A DNA stretch of 64,000 nt from Entomortierella parvispora (Eukaryota > Mortierellomycota > Mortierellomycetes > Mortierellales > Mortierellaceae): NCBI GenBank assembly GCA_963573315.1, contig OY752149.1, forward strand, positions 558,001 through 622,000. Reading direction: 5' to 3'. The position numbers and the translations under genes were made by a program. Numbering within the stretch: position 1 is the stretch's first letter; each line of letters begins with the position of its first letter. The notes under the pieces are model-generated. The model was not told the origin of the DNA, made no database searches, and was given only the letters and a program-made list of their open reading frames with translations. This document shows positions 21,294-33,250 of this stretch, in pieces.

Positions 21294-23239
21294 CTAAGTG
21301 GTGCCTTTGGCAAGCATCTTTAGTTTCCGGGAGCAGAACAAGAACACCATCATACTGATGCTCAGTGCTGTAGATCCGACTATAGCAAAAGCATGGGGGT
21401 TTGTCTCCAGGTAGTTGTGCAAGTTCATACCATAAAGACTGGCAATAATCGCTCCACTAGACATGCCCAATGTGCCCATGGCAATCCGAAGCTCAAAAAG
21501 CAATAGCTGGTTACGGTTGGCACCTAAGATCACGTTGACAATCTCTTCCGTCGACTGCATCTGCTGCCTCACGATTGAAACCGTGTTGGCGATTTCTTCC
21601 ACTTGCTTCAGGTACGATTCCAATAAAATTTCAACTTCTTCGTGTGAGTCCTCTGCCCTAGGAGTGCCCAGTTTCTTTTCTGTCAAATACATGTTGGCAA
21701 GGTCGTCATCTGAAAAAAAAAAAAAGGTCGTTAAATTTTGCCATTCATGATGCATGGTTTTGACATCCTTTGATCTCGGATCACGGTACCTTGGTCCAAA
21801 ACCTCAACAAACACATCACGGATCAGAAGAGTCTTGGATTCGAAACGAGACAACTTCTTCGAGTACTGAAGCAACTCCTTCAGCTTGTTTTGATCAATGC
21901 TTTCTTCCAAGTGAGCCAAAAGGTTGGTGACGAAATGAACGAGTACCTCCATCTCGGATTGCAAGGAAGTTAGGACAGAGATGAAGATGGCTTCCATGGC
22001 CCTGAATTCAAAGGGAAGCCCTCCTGCAGCGCTCGTACTCATCCTCAGCTTTTCCTCCAAGTCGTAAATGAAAATAGATTGGTTATAGCTATCCGTGGAT
22101 CCAAAGGAGTCAAAGAGTACCACAAGATCTGCCTTGATCAGTGCTCGGATGTGTCCTACATTGATGAGAATTGCCTCTGGTCGTACGAGAATCACTGGCA
22201 TTTGATTGTTGAAACTGCTGTCGATCTTGCGCAAGTCCCGAGCATGCAAGCCGTGCTATTGAAGATGGAGAGACTGCAAAGTTAGAGGAAGTCGGTCTTT
22301 CAATAAAGATAATATCAATGAATGTAGCAATCGATAGGCCGTTACTTGTTGGCACAAATCGCTCTTGAGAAACTCGCCCGCCGTGGTTTTGACATTGCCT
22401 CGGTGATCAAACTCTGTGCATCGCAGCTTGATCTCGTTCTTGATGGTATGATGAGGGACTGCAGCAAAGGACCGCTGGACGCGGGTCACAGAATCGGCCG
22501 ATCCTGGGCTAAGCTGGAGCGCAGGTCGCGTTGGCATAGTTGCCATCGAGCGCACCTTTGATAAGGTGGAGCTCGTCGCATCTTTGTGGAACGGCCGTCT
22601 CCATGTTTGCAGAGAGTCTACTCCTGCGGCCTTTACTACAACAGTTGAGCATGACGATGGTGAGAGCGAGGCCACAGGGTTGTTCAGACGCGTCCAGGAT
22701 GAGAAGAAGGTCGAGGGGAGGGAGGTATATCTGGGGGAAGCGGATGGACAAGGTTGAGGCTGCGCCGATAAGGACATCAGGCGGGATTTCCGGGAATGGA
22801 AGTCGCGACTGTGTGATGAGAGTGACAGACTGAGCGATTTTCCGTTTTGCACCGAGGTTGGGGTGGCTCTCTGGGTGAAGAGCGTCGTCTTTGTGCTGCC
22901 ACTGCCGTTGCCTTTACAGAGACTACTACTGCCCCCGCTGTGAGTGCCGCCACAGATGCCGTTGCCACCTTCGCTCCTGAAGAGACGGGTGTTGTCCTGA
23001 AGGGCCTGTTTCCCTGAGGTAGAGAAACACCTTATTGGCGCGGATCGCCTGCACAAGGAACTAAAGGTCGAGCTGCATATTGGCGAGGGCATGGGGACTG
23101 CCGACTGGGGAATTTTGGGGGTTGTTGGATGGGTGCAAGTCTGTAACCACCTGAATGGGGAGGAGCATGTCGACGATTGGGACGTGCAGAAGGTCCTCTG
23201 GGCCTGAGCCGAAGAGCAAAGTCTGGAGGCCCTTTGCAT
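21294..23239 (-). CDS. MRS2: Mrs2/Lpe10-type mitochondrial magnesium channel
   Basis: Three exons on the complement: 23239-22346, 22255-21790 and 21709-21294, coding 591 residues. The protein is a CorA-superfamily Mg2+ channel of the inner mitochondrial membrane. The first 270 residues are Ser/Thr/Arg-rich with few acidic residues, consistent with a long mitochondrial presequence. The conserved core starts LRCTEFDHRGNVKTTAGEFLKSDLC, continues across the intron to HGLHARDLRKIDSS, an Mrs2 signature, and includes LPFEFRAMEAIF. Near the C-terminus is the selectivity motif YGMNL at the end of the first membrane helix, followed by a second helix (FAIVGSTALSISMMVFLF) and a short basic tail. The presequence is much longer than in yeast Mrs2, so the true start may be at an internal Met. 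Confidence 0.93.
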
Positions 23240-23737
23240 TAGGTAGCAGCTAATTCAGGGGCGGTGTGGAAGCAAGCACGTGTGCGATGAACAGAAAAGA
23301 GGGAGGACAGAAGAGGCGAGGCGGGAAGGGCGAGGCAGAGGATGAAGGAAGTCTAGAGGAACGTGTGTCTCAATGACAATGCATGCAACACAACCAGACT
23401 TTTTTGGACGGCCCGACAAGAAAGGAAAGAGGAGGACCAAGGATGGACAGTCACAGTGGCTTGGTCGTTGTTTACACGCTCCCTGTTCGTCTTTCTTTTT
23501 TTTTTTTTTTTTGTGGTCCCCAAGGGTGCCTTGAACGAGCAAGTGAATGCAACTGCAGTGTGTCCATCCATCCATCTCTTCTTCTCCCATCAGCCATTCA
23601 ATCGCCCTACCGGCCCCCTCTGTCGATTGAACCTGACCACCCCTCCATCACCTTCTTCCCTCCCTCCCCCCCCTTCATTCATTGTAGCGTTTGCATCCAT
23701 CTTTATTTCTCACCCCGACACACACACACGCCCCACC
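23240..23737. promoter_or_regulatory. Bidirectional promoter of MRS2 and BMS1
   Basis: 498 bp separate the two divergent ATGs. The region has a 17-T run at 23496-23512, which should disfavour nucleosomes, a C/T-rich block at 23580-23690 leading into BMS1, and a short CA repeat just before the BMS1 ATG. Regulation of both genes from this segment is inferred from layout. Confidence 0.6.
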
Positions 23738-26700
23738 ATGGATACGCCGCAAAAGGCCCACAGGAAGAGTACTGTCGGCGCCAAAGCCAACAAGCACAAG
23801 AAGAATGCTGAAAAGAACAACCCCAAGGTGCGTCCCCATCGAATTCCGGAGCCATTCAGATCCGCTCTAAAAGACAAAAGGTCAAGGGAGTAGCTTTGGT
23901 ATTGACTTTTCTTTCTCTTGCTATATATTAGGCGTTCGCCTTCTTGTCCGGAAGAAAGGCTGAGAAGCAAGCCCGCAGAAACTTGGACAGGGACCAGACT
24001 AGATTGCATGTTCCTCTCGTTGACCGTACACCCATGGAAGCGCCACCTGTCGTGGTTGCTGTTGTTGGACCCCCTGGCGTAAGTATCTTCTCTTTGTTAT
24101 CGAGATGCACTCTGCGAATTATGCTATTTCCATGCGCAGTGGATTGACCCTTCATCTATCTTATTAAAACAACCCACAGACTGGAAAGACGACCTTGATC
24201 AAATCCCTCGTCAAACGATTCACAAAGCACTCGCTTTCCGAAATCAAAGGACCTATCACCGTCATCAGTGGAAAGAAGCGTCGCCTTACCTTCATCGAAT
24301 GCAACAACGATCTTAACAGCATGATTGACGTCGCCAAGGTCGCCGACTTGATTTTGCTCATGATTGACGCCTCTTTCGGACTTGAGATGGAGACCTTTGA
24401 ATTCCTCAACATCTTGCAGACTCATGGATTCCCAAAGATCATGGGTGTCCTCACTCATCTGGATCGCTTTAAGAACAACAAGACCCTCAAGACCACAAAG
24501 AAGAAGCTGAAGCATCGTTTCTGGACTGAAATCTACCAGGGCGCCAAATTGTTCTATCTCTCCGGTGTCATCAATGGACGCTACCCTAACCAGGAGATCT
24601 TGAACTTGTCCAGATTCATCTCTGTCATGAAGTTCCGTCCTTTGATCTGGAGAAACACCCATCCCTACATGATTGCGGATCGTGTCGAGGATCTCACTGA
24701 TCCCGAAATGGTTCGTCAGAATCCTACCTGCGATCGCACCGTCACCCTTTATGGATACCTCCGTGGAACCAACATGAAGTCGGGCATGCGAGTCCACATT
24801 CCCGGTGTAGGCGACCATTACATGAGCGACGTCAGCATCCTGGCAGACCCTTGCCCCCTTCCCGATAAGGTCAAGAAGCGTTTGGACGAAAAGCAAAAGT
24901 TGATCTACGCGCCCATGTCTGATGTCGGTGGTATCATGTACGACAAGGATGCCGTGTACATTAACGTTCCTGGATCCTTCACGAAAAAGAGCCAGATCGT
25001 CAAGAACTCGATCAAGGGTGCTGGAGAAGAATCTGGAGAGGAAGGTGAAGACCAAGAAGAGGAAGAATCAGAGGAGGAAGATTACGAAAAGGGACAGGGC
25101 GAGAGGATGGTCATGAATCTTCAGGATGCCCCTGATACCCTGGCTAGTCAACTCGAGGAGAGTGAGCTTCGAATCTTTGCCGATTCAACTCCCATGCGAG
25201 CCGGGGACGTTGATGAGGAAGAGGAGGAAGATGAGGAAGAGAATGAAGAAGAAAGCGACGAAGAACCAACTGGAAAGAAGGGTAAGCATGAATTTCTGTG
25301 ACATTAGTACTTGGACCCACGTTTTATTTGGATGTTGATTCAAAACTAATTTCTGACATCCTTTAGGCCCTCGTGAGCGCAAGGAAACTGATAGCAACGG
25401 ACGTGTTCGTCGTCGTGCTGTTTTCGGTGATGAGGACGAGGATGTCGAGATGGAGAGCAGCGACGATGAAGATGAGGATGAGGATATGGAAGAGGATGAG
25501 GTGGAAGATGAGGACGAGAACGATGTCGAGGAGACTTCCACCAACAGTCGCAGGAAGTACAAATCCAAATACGAGGCGAAGCACGCTGCTGGAAAGAAGA
25601 ACGACTCTGATGATGATGAAGAGACCGTCGCCTTTGCGGAGAGTGACAGCGACCTCGGAGACTTAACGGGTGAGGAAGAGGAGGATTCTGAAGATGACAG
25701 TGCCTTGCGTTGGAAGAATGATTTGATGGCCAAGGCCGAGTCCGTCTTCCATTCTCGTCGCCGTCCCAACTTGATGCGTCTCATTTACGGAGATCGCAAG
25801 TACACCCCAGAGCAGATCATTAACGGCGAAATTGAAGAGGGTGGTCCCAAGGACGAGGATTCGGATGAAGGTTTTGGTACCGGACCGGGAACTGGGGCAG
25901 AGGATAGCGATGACGAGGGCTTTTTGACTCTTAAGAAGGAAGAGACGGATGCCGCCATCGCTCAGACAATCGACTCTTGCAAGACCACTGTGGAGTTCAC
26001 GGATCTTGACAGCTGGGAGAACCCAGAAGTCAAGGAGTCGCTTCGGGATCGCTTCATTACAGGTTCCTTAGATGTCCCTGGTGCTGCTGGTGGCGATGAA
26101 GACGAGGCCTTTGGAGATTTTGAGGATCTTGAGACTGGCGAGAAGGTCGAGGGTGGAGAGGAAGGTGATGACGACGAGGATGACGATGACGAGGATGAGG
26201 ATAGCCCACGCAAGAAGCCCCAAGGTGAAAAATCGTACGAAGACATGACTCGTGATGAGATCGCTGCCAAGAAAGAGCAACTCAAGAAGAAGTTCGAGGC
26301 CGAATATGGTGATGAGGATGAAGACAAGAAGGACTTTTACGAGGAGATCAAGGGCGACATGGCTAAGCAGGCTCAAATCAATGAGGCCGAGTTCGAGGAC
26401 GATGACCCCACGACACGCGCCATGGTTGAGGGATTCCGTCCCGGTACCTATGTTCGCATTCTGCTCAAGGACATGCCCTGCGAGTTTATCCAGTACTTCC
26501 AGCCCGAATACCCCATCATCATGGGAGGACTCCTCCCAGCGGAGGAGAACTATGGATTTATCCAGGTCCGTATCAAGAAGCATCGTTGGCACAAGAAGAT
26601 TTTGAAGACCAACGACCCCTTGATTTTTTCTTTGGGCTGGCGTCGTCTCCAAACCATGCCCATCTACTCTTTGAACGACGGTACTCGCAACCGAATGCTC

Positions 26701-27746
26701 AAATATACACCGGAGCACATGCATTGTCTGGCGACCATCTATGGACCTATTCATCCACCCAACACTGGATTCTGCTGTGTGCAGTCTGTTGCTGATGGCA
26801 CTGTAAGTTCAACATCTCTTTTTTTCTCTAATACTGTCACCTTGGTCGTGTATCTGCAAAGCTCCAATGGAAACTAACCCGAATGAATGTTGTATTTTTT
26901 TAGTCCGCATTCAGAATCTCTGCCACAGGAGTTGTATTGGATATTGATCACACAGTCGAGATTGTCAAGAAGCTCAAGCTGACGGGTCACCCTTACAAGA
27001 TTCACAAGAACACGGCCTTCGTCAAGGACATGTTCACGTCGGCTCTGGAAGTGGCCAAGTTTGAAGGTGCTAATATCCGAACGGTCTCTGGTATTCGTGG
27101 TCAAGTCAAGAAGGCGGTCCAAAAGCCTGAGGGACATTTCCGTGCGACGTTCGAGGACAAGGTCTTGATGTCAGATATCGTCTTCTTGCGCGCTTGGTAC
27201 CCAATCAAGCCCAAGAAGTACTGCAACCCCGTGACATCTTTGTTGCTGGCCAAGAAGAAGGAATGGCAGGGCATGCGTTTGACGGGCCAGGTCCGTCATG
27301 CTCAATCGATCCAAACACCTCAGGAACATGACTCGGTCTACAGACCTGTGGAGAGAATGACTCGTCGGTTCAACACCCTCAAGGTTCCCAAGGCTATTCG
27401 GTCGTCCTTGCCTTTCGCTTCCAAGCCCAAGTTGTTGCCTACTCAGAGAAAGCCTGGCTTGTTGCAACGTCGCGCTGTTATGTTGGATCCTGAGCAGAAG
27501 CAAGTCTACTCTTTGATGCAACAGATTCAGACCTTGAAGCGTGACAAGGACCGGAAGAGAGATGAGAAGGCCAAGGAGCGTAAGGTGGTCTATGACAAGA
27601 AGAAGGCCAAGGAGACTGCCAACTACGATAACCGCGTCAAGCGCGAGCGCAAGGAGCAGTACAGGACTCAGGGCAAGGAGGAAAAGAGAGCAGCACTCAA
27701 GGAGGCCGGCGGAAGGAGAAAGAAGCACAAGAAGTCGGACGATTAA
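23738..27746 (+). CDS. BMS1: Ribosome biogenesis GTPase Bms1
   Basis: Five exons: 23738-23827, 23932-24078, 24180-25282 (ending at 25281), 25367-26802 and 26904-27746, coding 1205 residues, close to the yeast length of about 1180. Bms1 is a GTPase of the small-subunit processome that helps deliver Rcl1 to pre-40S particles in the nucleolus. The N-terminus is Lys-rich ([19 protein letters not shown]). The P-loop GPPGTGKTT is split by intron 2. The string [20 protein letters not shown] is typical of Bms1/Tsr1, as is [11 protein letters not shown]. The middle is extremely acidic (several DE runs), then the conserved C-terminal half carries [48 protein letters not shown] and the basic tail [12 protein letters not shown]. 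All exon junctions keep frame. Confident assignment. Confidence 0.96.
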
Positions 27747-28227
27747 AGAAAAAGCCCACTCGACCCCAACTCCAACCCAATATCCCCCCTCTTAGACTTG
27801 CTATTTCCTTCCACTCTTTCTTACTTTCCTTTCAAGCTCATTTCTTTTTATCTTTCAGCATCATTTCATTAAAAGTACTGCATTTTGACATTATCGATCG
27901 TCTGCATGGATTTGGAGTAGTGACATGAGAGGCTCGTGTTTGAATTCTGGCGAGTGAGTGTGCGCCAGTCCGTGGGCAAAAGAACGCTGGCGTGTCCTCT
28001 CGATTGTCACGACGACGTGAACACGGGAATGAGGATGAAGATCCCCGCGTAACTTCCAACGTGGTGAATAGTAGAGATGTTCAGAGTAAACACGCGAGAT
28101 GTGTCCAAGAAGAAAGGGTGGAGGCGAAAGAGGATGTTATTATGAGCGAAGTAAAAAGATGCTTGAAAATGGATTGGTAATGAATAAATGTCTATAGATT
28201 GCAAATGCGTCCCAAAAGTCGCGGTCT
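27747..28227. other. Convergent 3' spacer between BMS1 and the GT2 gene
   Basis: 481 bp shared by two converging 3' ends. No gene seen. Confidence 0.5.
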
Positions 28228-30036
28228 CTAAATGTAACCCGCTCCTCCACCACCGACGCCACCTCCTCGTTGTCCATATGGATGCTGCGGCTGGTGTGGT
28301 ATCGTCGTAGGCTGCTGCGGTTGACCCTGCTCGTAGTACTCTCCATAGGTGTCGTTCGTGTGCATCGAAGCCAGGACCGAGTCTGGCTGAGCAAAATACT
28401 GGGCCAATTCGTCATCCTGGTTATATTCGTATACATCCGGGTCAAGGTTCTGGTCCTCAAGGTCGTCAATATCCTCCAATCGTCCACTCCCAAGTCGCCC
28501 TCCAGCTGCAGCGGCGGCGGCGGCTCGTTGACGTTGCTGTACTTGACTGAAGTGACGGATAAGATCTGCGCTTGCCGGTGATTCTGCTCTTGGGATCTCG
28601 CCGCCTTGGTAAGGGATACCTCCAGTGCTGGAATGTGCCTGCTCGTACTGGGTGGCCGTTGCTGCCATAGCAGCGGCTGCCAATGCAGCTTGCTCCGCTG
28701 CTGAATGGGGCTGATGAACCCCAAAGCCACCGTGCTGTTCCTTCTCTTGCTGCTGCTGCTGCTGCTGCTCCAACATTTGCTTCTCCTTCTCGGCTGCCAA
28801 TTCCGCCGGGGTGGAATCAATTCCTGCTCGAGTACCCCAACCGACCTCATGCAAGGTAAACAGAGCGTAAATCTTCATGATGGCGAAATAATACCCAAAG
28901 ATCAAGAATGCAGGTACCCAGATCACATCCTGAGGCCGTTTGAAAAGATGAGGCAACAACTTGATGATACGCGTCAACATCAACCAGACAACGTACGAAA
29001 TCACAATATCCCAGAGCGGCAAATGGAACTTGCCCTCTGCCGCCATCACCACCACGGAGATTGGGCCTGACAGGAGTGTGATCGGGTTAAAGATCTTGTC
29101 CACCATTGTGAACGCCACATAGGGATGACGGGTCCAGATCCGTCGCTCCATGAACAATGACCGGAAATCCGACCGCCATGTATTTCTGGTCCAGCGCAGG
29201 ACTTGCTTCACAAAACGCCAGTTGTTCTTGAAAGTTGACAGCAATTCGGCCTCTTTACAGATCTGGACATAGGTATTCCAGCCATGAAAGACCATCCAGC
29301 GAGTCAAAAATTTGTCGTCTCCAGAGTTGAGCGGGTACTTGCCCAGCCAGAAATCGTGAGTAAACTCGTATTGGAAGGCGGGGTCCTGCAAGATGCAAGT
29401 GCGGTAGGCGGCTGTCCGTCCTGACAGACAGCAGACACCGCCGTCGATATGGGTCGAGGCTGCAATTTCGATATTTCGAATCGTCAATCGGAATCCTGCC
29501 AAGACCTCCCATACTGTTTGGTATCTGCCCACGCTCTTGACTGTCTGCGATGTCCCGACGCCGCCCATGTTGGGGTCTTCAAAACAAGCCAGGATATAAT
29601 CAAGAGCTGTGGGGGGCCAGATAGCATCGTCGTCTGCGAACACAATGATCTCGCTAGTAGTATTCCGGATTCCCTCCACCATCTGCAACCGTTTGTTTGC
29701 CTTGGGAACCGTCAAGACCCGGATTCGCGTTGGATCTACAGAATTGGCCAGCTCCTGCAACGCATCCCTCATCTTTGTCTCGGTAATGATGATGATCTCT
29801 TTTGGATTGTTGACCAGCCAAGAGTGGGCCGCCTCCTTGAATTCCTCTCCGGCATCAATGGTGGGGACAATGATGGTCACGTCGTATTCGGCTCGGTAGG
29901 TTGGATTAGCCTTGGGTAGCATCGGTCGGTAAAAAAAGTAGGCGCATAGCTTGATGACGAACCAGAGATAGCGATAAAAACCAACCACGCCCAATGGCAC
30001 AAAGACTGGGAACAAGTCCTTGGTCAAGTACAGCAT
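28228..30036 (-). CDS. GT2-family polysaccharide synthase, Cps1/hyaluronan-synthase-like
   Basis: Single exon of 602 residues from the ATG at 30036. A membrane-bound processive glycosyltransferase that would use a UDP-sugar at the plasma membrane. It has an N-terminal membrane segment (about residues 7-36), then the GT2 fold: DVTIIVPTIDAG (52-63), the Mn-binding DDD at 135-137, GDDKFLTRW at 239-247 as acceptor-site/catalytic base region and QVLRW at 278-282, the Q-x-x-RW motif of processive synthases. At least three C-terminal membrane helices follow (ITLLSGPISVVVMAA, LWDIVISYVVWLMLT, WVPAFLIFGYYFAIMKIYALF). The last 170 residues are a cytosolic tail rich in Gln, Ala and Gly. Members of this class in fungi include Cryptococcus Cps1 and related chitin/hyaluronan-type synthases; the polymer made here is unknown. 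Confidence 0.9.
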   Translation of the reverse strand: MLYLTKDLFPVFVPLGVVGFYRYLWFVIKLCAYFFYRPMLPKANPTYRAEYDVTIIVPTIDAGEEFKEAAHSWLVNNPKEIIIITETKMRDALQELANSVDPTRIRVLTVPKANKRLQMVEGIRNTTSEIIVFADDDAIWPPTALDYILACFEDPNMGGVGTSQTVKSVGRYQTVWEVLAGFRLTIRNIEIAASTHIDGGVCCLSGRTAAYRTCILQDPAFQYEFTHDFWLGKYPLNSGDDKFLTRWMVFHGWNTYVQICKEAELLSTFKNNWRFVKQVLRWTRNTWRSDFRSLFMERRIWTRHPYVAFTMVDKIFNPITLLSGPISVVVMAAEGKFHLPLWDIVISYVVWLMLTRIIKLLPHLFKRPQDVIWVPAFLIFGYYFAIMKIYALFTLHEVGWGTRAGIDSTPAELAAEKEKQMLEQQQQQQQEKEQHGGFGVHQPHSAAEQAALAAAAMAATATQYEQAHSSTGGIPYQGGEIPRAESPASADLIRHFSQVQQRQRAAAAAAAGGRLGSGRLEDIDDLEDQNLDPDVYEYNQDDELAQYFAQPDSVLASMHTNDTYGEYYEQGQPQQPTTIPHQPQHPYGQRGGGVGGGGAGYI

Positions 30037-33000
30037 CTTGGTTCAAGTTGCTTTGGATGAGTTATTGTTGAGTCGACGGTGTGTTGTTGTTTATGAGAAC
30101 TCGATTTCTTCTGTGGCAAGGGAAGGCGGGAACAGAGGAGGTGGCACGGGTGGTGGCGTGCGGTGGCGGGAGAACGGGTGCTCTGCTTTGCCCTGAAGAT
30201 CTTTTGTTGGCCGCGGCGAAGAGACAAGTCGAATCCTCGAGGATGTTTGGTCTGAACAGGGCGGGAGTCGAATGGGCAAAGGATTAATGTTTGCACGCGT
30301 ACCGTACCGACGACGCACGGGCAATGATTGCAAGGGACGTTGCAGCAAAGACTGAGACAAGTACAGAAGAGGTTGCACGGAAGGCGATCGGAATGAGGTC
30401 GATGATGTGAATGAGAAGTGAATGCAATGAGGAAAGAGCAAAGTCTTTGTTCGAGACAAGACAGACTGGGAAGGGACAAGGGACGGCAATGGCAAGATCA
30501 AAGAAGGGGGGCAAAGGAACGAAAAAGAGGCGAGGCAGGGAGAGAAGATGTCTCAGGAGAAGAGGGAGAAAGGGAGATAGCGGGCGACGCGATCAGGGAG
30601 GGCACCAGGTGTCAGTGGGCCTGGAGATGGACAGATTGGCGGTCCTGTCGAGGGGTGAAGAGAGGCGATGAAGAAGGCCTTGACGGAAAGGGCTGAATGG
30701 AGGAAGGATGAAAAGAAGGAAGGAGGGCAAAAAGCAAAAGAAGGCAAGACATCAAGACCAGCATGCTGGTTTGCTTTGCGACTCTCTTTTTCCTGCGAGC
30801 GTGTGCCTCTGTTGCAAAAATAGCGCCGCATGTTGGCCGTCGGTCGGACGGTCGTCGGTCGGTCTGTCCGCATGCACCACATGCAACAAAGAAGAGAGTG
30901 TCTTCGTCTCTGTCCACCTCCACAAAACACCTTGGGTGCCAATGGCACAACGGTGGCCAGGATCATTGAAGATAGCAATCTGTGATAGCAATCAAAAGAA
31001 AAGGGGGGGGCTGCCATCATGTACAGTTCAGTGCTGCTAATTGACCGGCATGGCACCCTTTCCTTTCTTTCCGACTCCTTCGCTTCCTCCTTCCCTCCCC
31101 TCCTGAATCGTGTTTCCCCTCGTTTCCTCCGTCTCCGCGCCGAAGGCCGACGGTCGAAAAAAGTAGACGAATCGGTCTTTCATCACCTCGGTCTTTTGTC
31201 TATAAAGGCTGGGAATCGCCACTCCCCTTTTCGACGCGTCGTTTTCTGCTTGTCCGAGGACCAGGGTTCTTTTCCAATGAGTCCCCGAGAAATGAAGGTG
31301 TGAAAGCTGAGCTCAGTAGGGCTGTCTTTCCGTCTGTGAGGAGCCAGGAACCAGCGACACGAAGTAGAACACGAATGAACAACCTTTTACCGAGCCTTTC
31401 TTTGATTTCTTGTCAGATGCGACACCAGGTTCGTGTCACTGATTCAAGCCGAGGACTCGTGTTTCCTCCCTGGCAACCCTGGCCCCCACGCCTATTTTTG
31501 AACCTCAGTTGACCCTTGGTAAGGGATTTCATTGCACATCGGCGGAATTGAACCTCTTGCCCTTTGGCTCATCCTCCACGACACCTCGTCTCTCTCCTCA
31601 CGTTGCCAATCGAGGACAAGAGTGAAGCGTAATATTAATAACCTGAGGTGACAATAAGAGGGGTGGCTCTCTTCTCTGTAGCTGAACTGTCTCTTACTGA
31701 TAAAAAAAAAAAAAAAAAAGAGGAAAGAAGGACTTGAGAGGGGACGAAAGGACGCGGCGCGGCCTTGCGGCGGAACAACAAGGACCAAAAAGGATAGAAA
31801 CGTGCGCAAACGACAAGTCCGAGATGGCCCAAACACAAATTTAGACGCCCTCACATCGCGAGGCGTCATTTGGACTTCTGACACATTCGAACCCACCTTT
31901 TTTTTTTTTTTTTTGACATTTGAGAGCAAGAGCAGGCACAGCATTCGTCTTCCAGGTCAGGACAAGAAGCGCTGGAGGAAAACCACTCCTTGTTGGTCAA
32001 TTGTCCGCCACCGTCTCTCGTCTCTGATTGTCGGCTTTCTTTTATTGTGCGGCCTTTGTGTTGTCAGGTGCAGATGTGAGAGAAGAAAGAGAGAAAGAAA
32101 AGACGACTGCGAACCATCCAGCTGAAAGTAGGAACCTTTTCTTGCTCTGCTGTTGCTCATGAGGAGAGGGCTCTGTTGTTGAAGAATTATGTGTCCACCT
32201 GCCAACTTCGCCACATTTGGAAGGAGAAAGCGACAGGAGATACTCTGGATCATTTCAGTTTTGTTGCGAACTCGGTCTATCTGTCCTTTAACCTGAAGAA
32301 CATGAACATCCAGTGCTGTCACTTCACACAACGCAGATGACCAAGAAAGTCAAAAGGTCCCTGACTGCCAGTCTGTCAATTTGTCGGGGTTTGAGAATCC
32401 AGAGAGAGAAAGAGCAATTATGGAAATGCCACTGCCCGAGAATTCTTTTTTTAGGGTGTCCCTGGAAGACTTGGTTCCATTTGGAGTTCAGGAACCACCA
32501 GCAGTACAGGAGAAAGTGAATCCCAAACAGCGAGGATTGCCTTGAACTGTCGACACAAGTTGACTAGCTACATGTACCATACAGGTGGTGTAAAAATAAC
32601 ATCCCATTTTCCTGTTTTCAAAACGCTCCTTCCACTTTTTCACGCGACTTTGCACCCCAGATGCAGTCAGGAGTAAGGCGAACTGGGCGCAAGGGTGGTG
32701 GTGAGATCAGCTCCACACTTCTGCCCGTCCGTAAAAGTGAAGAAGAGAGAAGAGGAAAGTCGCTCTATCAGACAAGCCAGGGCACTGAAGGAAGAAGGAC
32801 CATTCGACTTGGCCACACTCCGATCTACAGCCACCATTTTTTTTACTTTTCAACATCAGCTACTGTCTGAATCTGTGACCCCTGTGCTCTTTTTCCCTTG
32901 CCTCTCTCTCCGTTTCGTTTCTTACCTCCGTTCTTTTCTCTCCATCTTTACCTTTACCACCTTCAATCCTGTCCCCTGCTTCTCTTTTGTTCGCCTCCAA

Positions 33001-33250
33001 GCCCAGCTCTGCAGTCGACCTGGATCACCTTCTCTCTCTCCCTTCCTCCGTACTTTCCCCTGCAGATCCATCTTGCTCCTCACAGTCCCTGTCTTTCGCT
33101 CTCTATCATAAGGATCTAAACAGGCACAGACAATACCCTCCCTATTGTTTGTTTCCCATCAACCTCGGCGACTGAGTGACTTCCCACCCCCAACACACCT
33201 CCGTCTTCGAACATCCACTGTTTATCAGATCACGACAACAACAGCGAACT
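30037..33250. other. Large divergent intergenic region
   Basis: 3.2 kb between the GT2 start (minus) and the tetraspanin-like start (plus), with no supported gene. It contains a short GTCGG-type repeat (about 30838-30870), an A18 run at 31702-31719, a T17 run at 31898-31914, and a long C/T-rich stretch from about 32880 to 33170 leading to the tetraspanin ATG. All frames are short and without motifs. Confidence 0.6.
31702..31914. repeat. A18 and T17 homopolymers forming a potential inverted pair
   Basis: Runs of 18 A (31702-31719) and 17 T (31898-31914) lie 178 bp apart on the same strand, so they could pair in a transcript. No flanking target-site duplication or retroelement reading frame was found. 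Confidence 0.7.

Noticed and set aside
24156-25055. 299-codon minus-strand open frame
   Set aside because: It is the antisense shadow of BMS1 exon 3, whose sense protein is unmistakable.
28140-28850. Minus-strand frame of 236 codons overlapping the GT2 gene tail
   Set aside because: Out-of-frame shadow of the Gln/Ala-rich tail of the GT2 protein.
31885-31896. GGTTCGAAT on the minus strand, resembling a tRNA B box
   Set aside because: No A box, acceptor stem or cloverleaf can be built around it; the flank is a homopolymer.
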